Source: Gaeumannomyces sp. JS-464 (taxonomy: Eukaryota > Ascomycota > Sordariomycetes > Magnaporthales > Magnaporthaceae). Taken from it: a DNA stretch of 64,000 nt. How positions within the stretch are numbered: position 1 is the stretch's first letter; each line of letters opens with the position of its first letter. The DNA lies in the NCBI GenBank assembly GCA_002197995.1, contig NGZR01000002.1:3844001-3908000 (forward strand), written 5' to 3'. Both the position numbers and the translations under genes were made by a program. The notes beneath the pieces were generated by a model. It had not been told where the DNA came from. It ran no database searches and saw only the letters and a list, made by a program, of their open reading frames with translations. Positions 56,879 to 64,000 of the stretch are shown here, piece by piece.

Positions 56879-57733
56879 TTACTGCCGCTGTGCAGACTCG
56901 GCGCTGCCAGGGTCCCCGCCGTCGTCATGTTTTAGTCGCTTGGTTGGGCTGGGCTGACCACCGTCGCCCATCTTGTTTTCGTCGTCGCTCGCCGTCCACT
57001 CGACAACCTCCCACTCGTAGGTGACACGTCCGTCATGACTCTGGCCGCCGCCCCTGCTCGTGCGTAGGTTCCCGAGCCTGCTCCCGGCCACCATTGAGTC
57101 GAACCAGGGCACGCCGAGCGTCTCGCGCGCGACCGGCCTGCGGCCGTTGCTGCCCGGGGCGGACGAAGACCCCGGTCGGGCCAGACGCCCACTGTCGCCT
57201 CCTTCACCTCCTTTTCCCTCCGCCCTCCCTCCGCCTCCGCCTCGCCGTCGTCAGACGGTGTTCCCGGGATGAGGCCCAGGTCCTCGAGGTCGCCCAAGTC
57301 CTCGCTGCAGAGGCTGCCCAGGGTCAAGCGGATGAAGTCGGCCTCAGCGGGCGGGTCCTCGGACCAGTACGAGAGCGGGTGCCGCAGAAGCCGCAAAAGC
57401 CGCGTTTTGTGTGCTGCTGCGAGGGGTGCGTGTACGTCCGCCGGATGGCTGAGCTCGCCTCGTCCGGGAAGAAGGCGCTCGTGCTGCTGTGGTACCACGA
57501 CAGGGGCACCCGCAGGAAGGCCGAGATGGGGCTGGCCTGGAAGATTCCTATTGTTGTGAGATCGTGGTAAGTATCATTGTGTGGGCAGCGTAGGTCGAGG
57601 TGTACTTCTTACGACGTTGAGGGTCTGTGTCGAACAGAACCCGTGCTACATCCGCGCAGTTTTCTGGCAGGTCTATGGTGTAATGGTTGCGTCCGCAATG
57701 GCAGCCACCTCGTAGTGGCCGCAGCGAAGCCAT
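56879..57733 (-). CDS. GFA/CENP-V-type zinc-binding domain protein, two exons
   Basis: Named after glutathione-dependent formaldehyde-activating enzyme; most fungal members have no proven reaction. Exon 1 (57733-57613) has the first zinc motif, GGCHCGRN, and ARVLFDTD. The 65-bp intron (57612-57548) runs GTAAGA to AATAG and restores QRRIFQASPISAFLRVPLSWY. Exon 2 has ASSAIRRTYTHP, the second zinc motif GFCGFCGT and LSYWSEDPPAEADFIRLTLGSL, followed by an acidic, probably disordered tail and a last block VPWFDSMVAGSRLGNLRTSRG. The stop is at 56879-56881. About 263 residues. Two one-base losses break the frame, near 57378 (C run after GFCGT) and near 57198 (G run). Both are in short homopolymers. 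It faces the beta-lactamase gene tail to tail. Confidence 0.82.
57548..57612 (-). other. Intron of the GFA-domain gene
   Basis: 65 bp, donor GTAAGA, acceptor AACAATAG, with CTCAC/CTTAC branch-like motifs. Removing it joins DTDPQR to RIFQASPI, as in the fungal family. Confidence 0.8.
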
Positions 57734-58895
57734 GGCGTGACGTCTGCGTTGTCGGTCTGGTTATGGGTTTGGCTGGAGGTAAGGGTTGGAGTTTTGGAGC
57801 TTTCTTGGGTCAAGAAATGCCCAAGCTATCCTCGGGAATAGACGAGCCGTAAGCCGTCGAGTAGCCGTAAGCCTTCTGTTTTCGAGATTGGCGTAGATGC
57901 GGGCTTCGGGTGCAGTCACGAACACAGTCGCAGCCACTTTCCGCTCGAGACAGACATTGTATTGCGCCGAGAAGGGGAGACGATGGGATTTTGAGTGGCT
58001 CGGCAGCAGGGGACTTTGTGTTAAAAGTGTGCGGCCATTGGGGGCTTTAGTAGTATCACCCGATCTCTCCGGTCCAGAGGTGGCCTCCAGCATCAAAATG
58101 TTGGGTCAGGCCAAACGCCTCTGCAGCGGCGGCGGGGCCGCTCTTAAAACAGGACCCAAGAATCGGCTGTGAACTGACTGACGTATGCACCACCCGAGGA
58201 AGGAGCATTGCGGGGATGCTAGCTTGCCCGGTTCCAGCCATGATCCAACAGTAGCTGCGACATCCAGGATGGGGTCTGGTGTCTTCACACGGAGCAGCCG
58301 ATGTGCCAGGCCGTGCCAAAGAACCACTCCCGCCACACCGAGCCCGTTTCGCTGTGCTACATGGGTTATTGCTGTCTGGTAGTTTCGAGAAACTCCTCTC
58401 TGGTAGATGATGGGTGTCGTACGATGCCTGTGGCTGGAGGCGGCTTCAAGATGCTTCGTTGGAGCTCTGGCCCATTCCACAGCTTTCCGCGGCCATGCAC
58501 CCTGGCCCCACATTGTTTCCAGCTTGCATGCACCCGACGTTCATGGCATGACTGCTCAGTGCCCTAGGTACGTGCCTACGAGGCCAGTGAGAGCTGGGTT
58601 TCATTCGCAGTCCTTAAGTATGGTATGGGTGGATGATGTTGTGCCGAAAAACACTCCAATCTATCCCAATTTAACTACCTAGATACCTACCTAGGTACCT
58701 ACCTAGGCACCTACCTAGGCACCTACCTAGGCAGCGATGTATATCATACTCATAACACAGATCGTCCATAACCAGCCCAAGCATCAAGATCATATGAGCA
58801 GAACAGTACTGAAGCAGTGACTCGTCGCCACGCGTCTCGCGGCTCTTTCCCACCCAAAAGAAAGCAGACATGGAAGCAAGCGCAGTTTAGGAGTT
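57734..58895. other. Intergenic region between GFA and XPB genes
   Basis: GC-balanced, unmutated DNA with several chance open frames on both strands but no recognised domain. It must hold the promoter of the GFA gene and the 3' UTR of XPB. Confidence 0.5.
58673..58732. repeat. Tandem repeat, five 12-bp units
   Basis: Units acctacctaggN repeat five times without gaps; each carries the palindrome CCTAGG or a one-base variant. Located downstream of the XPB stop. Confidence 0.92.
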
Positions 58896-61340
58896 CTATC
58901 CTGCAGCCTTTCTCCTCTTCTCAGACTCCCTGCGCATGCCCTGGAAGAACTTGCTTGTCGGGTTGGCCTTGCCCTTGGCTTTGAGCGCCTTGTTGGCACT
59001 CCTGTTCTGCTCCACGTACGCCATGTTCTGGCCTCCGCCGTAATCTGAGAGCATCCCCGCCGTCCTCCGTGCTGCCCTGCGCATCGGCTTGCCGTCCGTC
59101 CCGTAGAACATGTTGCCGTCTGCCGCCAACCCCGCCTTCTCGGCTTCCTCAAACGCCTTGTGCTCCTTTTCGTTGAGAACCTTGAGGAGCAGCTCGCGCC
59201 GCTCCTGAGCCGTTGCAAACGCCAGTCCGGGCGTCTTATCCAGGTCTTTAGCTGCGTAATCACCTTAAAGGCGTATCCTTGGTCCGCCAGGAACGCCTGC
59301 CGCTTGGACGAGAATATCATCTCGGCCGTGTCCTTGGACACGAGTGAGTAGAAGAAGGCGTTGAAGCCCGCCTCGTTCCTGCGCTTGGCTCGCAGAATCC
59401 GCCCCAGCCGCTGCGCTTCCTGACGACGGGAACCATACTGCGCCGATATCTGGATCAGGCACGTCGCCTCGGCAAGTCGAGTGACGTTCACCGCTTGGAG
59501 AGGAAGAGCGTGTTGTATCCGGGTGGCTCCTGAAAAGCTCCAGGATCTGCTGCCGCTCGCCTTCCGAGGTGCCGCCGTAGAGGTACGGCCTCTCGAGCTT
59601 GCGCGCATACATGGCTAGCGCCGTGACGTCGTCCGAGAACACTATGATTTTGCCCCCCCTTCGTGATACTTGATTAGATACTGGCAGGCTTGGAACTTTG
59701 TCGGTTTGTCGCGCAGAACAGCAACCGCTGTCTCGAGGGCACGGCCAGGTACTGCTCGTAGAACTCTGGCGGCATTGGACACCAGACCTCGGCGCACTGC
59801 ACCCGAGCAATATATCCCTGCTCCGACAGCTCCATCCAGTTCGCTTCGTAGAGCTGGGGCCGATCAGGAAGTTGAGATCCTCAATCTTGTCGTCTTCACG
59901 AAGCAGGGTCGCTGTAAGTCCAAGCTTAGAGTGGGCCTTGATGTTGCCGACGACGCGCCGGAACATGTTGGCGGGCACGACATGCACCTCGTCTAGGAGC
60001 ATCAGGCCCCACTCTCGGTTCGTCAGGAAGTCCATCATCTTGGCTGAGTCGTGCGAGCGCTCTCTGGCGTTGGTCACCATGGCGTACGTCGTGACAATTA
60101 TGCCGGTGTTCCCGTCAAACGTGTTCTTTTGGTCTGACGAGAAGACGGCGATGCTCTCTGGGTTGATGTTGGACCACTTGAGGAACTCTGCACGCCACTG
60201 GATAACCGACATGGTGCTGGTGGCTAGGATGACGACACCTTTCTTGATGGTACAGGCGGCCGTGACGCCAACAAGCGTCTTGCCAGCACCGCAGGGCAGC
60301 ACGATGATGCCGCTCTTAGCGCGTCCGTTTCCGAACATCTTGCTAAGACTCTTCTCTTGGTACGGCCGGATCTGCGTGTTTGGACGCAGGTCGATGTCCA
60401 GGTCCGCGTTCATGTGGTCGTTCCGAAAGTCGTACTCCTCGAGGGCCGGGTAGTGCAGCGCCAGGCAGCGCTCCATCACCTTGCCGACGGTCGAGTCCTG
60501 AATGCGAAACGAGTGCACCACCTCCTGCTCGTCTTCATCGGCGCCCGTGTCGACGAGCGAGCGCGATACCTGGTCCGCCGTCTCGTACAGGTCCTTGCCG
60601 GCCTCCTTTCCCCGCACGGCGCCGGCGCCGGCGGCCTCCTTAGACCCGGCGATGGCGATTGTGCCCGCCTTGGGGGCGGCCGTGACTGTCTCTTCGGTGC
60701 CCGTAACACGGCAGGGGCCGATCTCGGCATCCTTTAGCAGCATCTGCAGCACGGCTGGGTCGGCCGTTTCGACGAAGTACTTGTTGTCGCGCAGCACCAG
60801 CTTGACCTTGCCGTAGCTCTGACCGCAGTGCATGACGTAGTTGGCAACGTTGGGGGGCATCTCGTTCTTGAGGAAGCGGTCGAGGGTGCCGAGGATATCC
60901 TTAGGTGTCAGGCCAACCGAGACGGCGGCGTACAGGCTGTGCGCGGTCAGGCGGTACTCGTGGATGAAGGTGGGGCGCGAGATGGGCTCGGCGACGGTGA
61001 TGAGGAAGTCCTGGACGCGCGGGGCTAGTGGGTGGAAGTTCTCGAGGTAGAGCTTGCCCCAGCCGTCGATGCGCAGCGGGCGGTCCTGGTGATCGGGCTT
61101 GAGGGCAAGGGCGGTGAAGTCTCTGTGCTGCTCCGGGAAGAAGTAGCGGGCGGCCGAGTCGAGCGTGCGGGAGGGGAGCGTATAGGGGAAGGCGCCGATG
61201 TCGAATTTGCTGACGTTTTTGAGGACGGCCTGATTGAGCGAGTCGTCCGCGCCGACCTTTTCCTCACTTTGCTCCTCACCCGACAGCGGCGTTGCCCAGC
61301 CGGGAGTGGCATCACCAGAAGCCTTGCGTTTGGAGGCCAT
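58896..61340 (-). CDS. ssl2: DNA repair/transcription helicase XPB (TFIIH subunit)
   Basis: XPB/Ssl2 is the 3'-5' translocase of TFIIH that opens promoters for RNA polymerase II and acts in nucleotide excision repair. Start at 61340. The N-terminal region has [20 protein letters not shown]. Helicase motifs: QxxI region [13 protein letters not shown], Walker [28 protein letters not shown] box [27 protein letters not shown] (including the RED element), then [36 protein letters not shown] with motif [15 protein letters not shown], and FYSLVSKDT. It ends SEKRRKAAG at 58896. About 815 codons, normal for fungi. From about 59860 to 59245 at least six one-base breaks occur (near 59855, 59702, 59656, 59515, 59470, 59247). 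As the protein is essential and usually single-copy, sequencing error is the simplest reading. Confidence 0.93.
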
Positions 61341-62096
61341 GGCTGCGCGGGCGCTCCCGCGCGACGCCTGGAGCGACGACGGCGGCGGCGATAATGTGGA
61401 TAAACAAACGAGACGTTCTCTCTCTCCTTTTTTTTCGATATGAGGCCGGAGGCAGTGTCAAGATACCTTAGGTAGTTGTGTCGATATGGTTCCCGAAAGC
61501 GGCGGTGTTGAGGGTCGGAATTTCGAAGGACTGGAATTTCCATTGAGCTTTGGCTGCCTGAATTAAGCCCGCCCAGGCCGTGCGGTTTTAAGGTGGGGCC
61601 GTCTGGTGCCTCTTCCGATGGGCCTGACAGGCGAGTTTGTAGCCTTTGTCCGCTCGGACGGATATCCACTCATGGAACTACTGTTTTTGGTTTGGCGCGG
61701 TTGTGGCGCACAGCATGACAGTCACCTAAACGCAAAGCCATCATCAATAAGACAGCACAAATGAGAGTTCACAAGAAGAAACTCACTTGAGTCGCGAGCA
61801 CTCTACGTAGTACACCTAGTTGCACGTTTCAGCTTAGGTTGTAATAAGAATTATCATTGACAGCTGCTGCAAATCAGTAGCCAAGGTATGTAGATAGCTA
61901 TAAGACCGCCAAGAGGCGTAATAAATGCAGAGGCGGCAATCCCAAAAACCAAACCCCGCTCCACTTGGGTTTGGTGCTGTTCGATTATCCTTCTCCTCCA
62001 CTCGACAGTCTCGTCTGCCTATTTCACCAAAGACCCGAAAAAAACGAGTAAACGTTCGGACCCGATGTGAAAATCAGGACAGTCGTGAAAAGCCCC
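61341..62096. other. Intergenic region upstream of XPB
   Basis: Holds the promoter/5' UTR of XPB (a CT-rich tract at 61417-61436) and the 3' UTR of the WSC gene. No other gene recognised. Confidence 0.5.
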
Positions 62097-64000
62097 TTAC
62101 CAACCGTTACCCCAAGAGTAGCACTTGCCGCCGGCGTTGACGCCCTTGTTGACAGCCAGGCAGTCGTTGTACTGCGACCGGCACTTGTCGTTGGCCGTCG
62201 ACCACGAGTCGGGGAAGGAGACAGTCCTTCCAGCAATGGTCCTCTTCCATGGCCAACCGAAGTTGGGCTTGCTGCCCGGCCAGCCGTGGTTGTCGTCATC
62301 GCTGCCAGACCAGCCATGGTTGTCATTGCTGCCAGGCCACCCGCCGTTCTTGTCGCTGCCAGGCCACCCGCCGTTCTTGTCGCTACCAGGCCACCCGCCG
62401 TTCTTGTCGCTACCAGGCCATCCGCCGTTCTTGTCGCTACCGGGCCATCCGCCGTTCTTGTCACTACCAGGCCATCCGCCGTTCTTGTCACTACCGGGCC
62501 ATCCGCCGTTGTTGCTGCCAGGCCACCCATTGTTGCCGTCCTTGGCCTTGCAGCCCTCGGCATAGACCTTGACGCAGTCGTCGTACTGCTCCTTGCAGGC
62601 GTCCTGGCAGGCGTTGGGGACGCCGCCGTGAGGGTAGCTCTTGCACTTGGAGCTGTCCGAGTCAGTGTAAAGCTTCCACTCATTGCCCGACTGGTAGTCG
62701 TGCTTAATATCGTTGCAAGTCACGACAGGGAGCTCGATGCCACCGACGGGGTTACCCGGGCCGTAGTTGTACTTCCAGCTGGAGGGCTGCTTGCAGATGT
62801 TGGTAACGGTCGGCACGGGACACTTGCTGGTGGTGGTGGGCTTGGTGGGCTGCGTGGTAGTCGTGGGCTTGGTAGGTGCGCTAGTGGTGGCGGGCTTCGA
62901 GGTCGTTGTCGGCTTGCATGGAACCGTGATGGTCTTGGTTGTGGGCTTGCCCGAAGGACCCTTGACAGGCGGCTTCTGCTTGAACCAGTCGTTCTTGGAG
63001 CACTTGCTCTTGGGGGGGTGCTTGCAGTAGCGGTCGCAGCTGTCGCACCACTGCTGGAAGTTGAAGCACTCGACGACTCCAGGCCAGCCAGCCTGCTTGA
63101 AGCATGCGGCAATTTGAAGCTTGCAGTTGGAGGAAGCGCTCTTGCAATCATCGTGGTTCTCCCAGTTAGGAAGCTCACCAGAGCACCAGTTGCCGCACTT
63201 GTACTCGCACTTGGGCGTAGTGACAATGGTGGTCACACAGACGGCGCTAGAGGTCGTCGAGGTGGTAGGGGTCGGGGGCTTGGTAGTCGTCGGGGGCTTG
63301 GTAGTCGTCGGGGCTTGGTAGTCACTGGAGGCTGAGTGGTGGTGGACTCGCAGCTAGTAGAGGGGGTAGTCGATGAGCTGCTAGACGCCGGGGTCGTAGT
63401 CGAGGAGCTGCTGGCAGTCGAGGACGTGCTAACAGTCGACGAGCAGCTGGTGGAGGTGGATACAACTGAGGTCGAAGTGGAAGACGAAGAAGTCGATGGC
63501 CAAGCAGTGGTCGATGATGATGACGACGAGGGAGGCGTGTAAACCGCAAGGCTCCAAAGACTCGAGGTCATTGGAAACCCAGATGTTCACACGCGAGCTG
63601 CCACCGCAGTTCTCCTTTGCGTCACCCTTGCAAGCCATGTTGCACTCAGAGGCGGGAGCGGGCATGGTGCCGTTGCCCATAACCACACCACACCAGCACT
63701 CCTGGCCGTACTCAGTTCCGGCAAACGGGAAGCCCTTTGACTTGCAGGCAGCCAGGCACTTGGACGTGGTGGCGGTGCTCGCGTCCCAGGGCTGGCCAGT
63801 CACATCCTGGACGGGGTACGCCAGGGTCTTACCCTGATTGGCGTTGCTCGTGTAGCATCCAATGTTCTTGAAGTGCTCGATGTTGGTCTCGTTGACGTGC
63901 TTGAAGGTTGGGTCTTGCCAGATAGAGATGCGAGAGTTGCCACCGCATGTCTGCGTCTTGTTTCCGGTGCAAGGAAGGTTGCACTCAGCCTCAGGGGCCT
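62097..64000 (-). CDS. WSC-domain, Cys-rich secreted or wall protein (N-terminus beyond the window)
   Basis: WSC domains bind carbohydrate and occur in fungal wall-stress sensors and secreted proteins. From the right edge: end of one WSC domain (ECNLPCTGNK, CGGNSRISIW), a complete second one (NIGCYTSNANQGKTLAYP to CGGSSRVNIWVS, 63870-63560), a Ser/Thr-rich linker (63540-63240), a Cys-rich module (CEYKCGNWCSGELPNWENH; 63215-62990), a Thr/Pro-rich linker, another Cys module (CQDACKEQYDDCVKVYAEGC), six tandem GGWPGSDKN repeats, and a last Cys block ending at 62097-62099. No transmembrane segment is seen in the part available. Two frame breaks: about 63560 and about 63311 (one C missing in a C run). 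The signal peptide would be off-window. Confidence 0.85.
62341..62502 (-). repeat. Coding minisatellite, six 27-bp units
   Basis: Six exact-length units (ccgccgttcttgtcgctgcc + aggccac) encode GGWPGSDKN on the minus strand; a 24-bp variant follows at 62503-62526 and degenerate units (WSGSDDD, WPGSND) precede. Copy number may vary between strains. Confidence 0.93.

Noticed and set aside
58106..58567. Overlapping frames of 80-135 codons between the GFA and XPB genes
   Set aside because: No domain, no splice pattern, frames on both strands overlap; treated as intergenic.
59698..60453. Plus-strand open frame of 251 codons opposite XPB
   Set aside because: Antisense of conserved helicase motifs; no domain.
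62067..63335. Long plus-strand open frame of 422 codons
   Set aside because: It is the antisense of the WSC gene; low-complexity Val/Ala/Pro-rich product without domains.

Overview
The window is from a filamentous ascomycete. About 53 kb is an AT-rich block made almost only of nested transposable elements that carry heavy C-to-T/G-to-A damage of the kind made by repeat-induced point mutation (RIP). It switches abruptly at about 53,056 to GC-rich gene-bearing DNA. Supporting signs are a short fungal intron (65 bp, GTAAGA...TAG), WSC-domain wall proteins, a DUF7136-type secreted protein, and fungal Fot1/pogo, Hop-like MULE, copia and chromodomain-gypsy elements.

Layout. 275-1,370: wrecked ORF1 of a Tad/CgT1-like LINE (minus). 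2,290-4,693: NACHT-HEAT NLR gene remnant (plus), split by a 584-bp solo LTR. 4,694-8,252: stacked Fot1/pogo copies with a solo LTR and a MITE inside, then a gypsy LTR. 8,359-14,811: a secreted-protein pseudogene (DUF7136-like, minus) cut by a 5.35-kb copia element with exact 5-bp target duplications. 15,047-20,722: gypsy LTR and gag pieces, one LTR holding a complete pogo element. 20,723-53,056: a minus-strand chromodomain-type gypsy broken by successive insertions. A pogo truncates one end. A 118-bp LTR-like element sits in its reverse transcriptase. A copia element (23,539-41,835) sits in its protease-RT region and itself contains a complete 10.6-kb chromovirus, which contains a MULE, which contains a solo LTR. 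A second, AT-rich copia (44,041-51,910) sits in its gag. Target duplications at most junctions support this order.

53,740-64,000: four genes: a serine beta-lactamase-family hydrolase (plus), a GFA/CENP-V-like zinc protein (minus), the TFIIH helicase XPB/Ssl2 (minus) and a WSC-domain cell-wall protein running off the right edge (minus). They look like ordinary neighbours rather than a pathway. All four contain single-base frame breaks, mostly at short homopolymers, including the normally essential XPB. This points more to indel errors in the assembly than to four pseudogenes.

The two strongest general observations are the fully ordered nest of insertions, and damage that removes C before A, T or C while leaving CpG conspicuously common. 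I saw no CRISPR, rRNA or convincing tRNA gene. Reading was by eye; family names rest on recognised motifs, not on searches.
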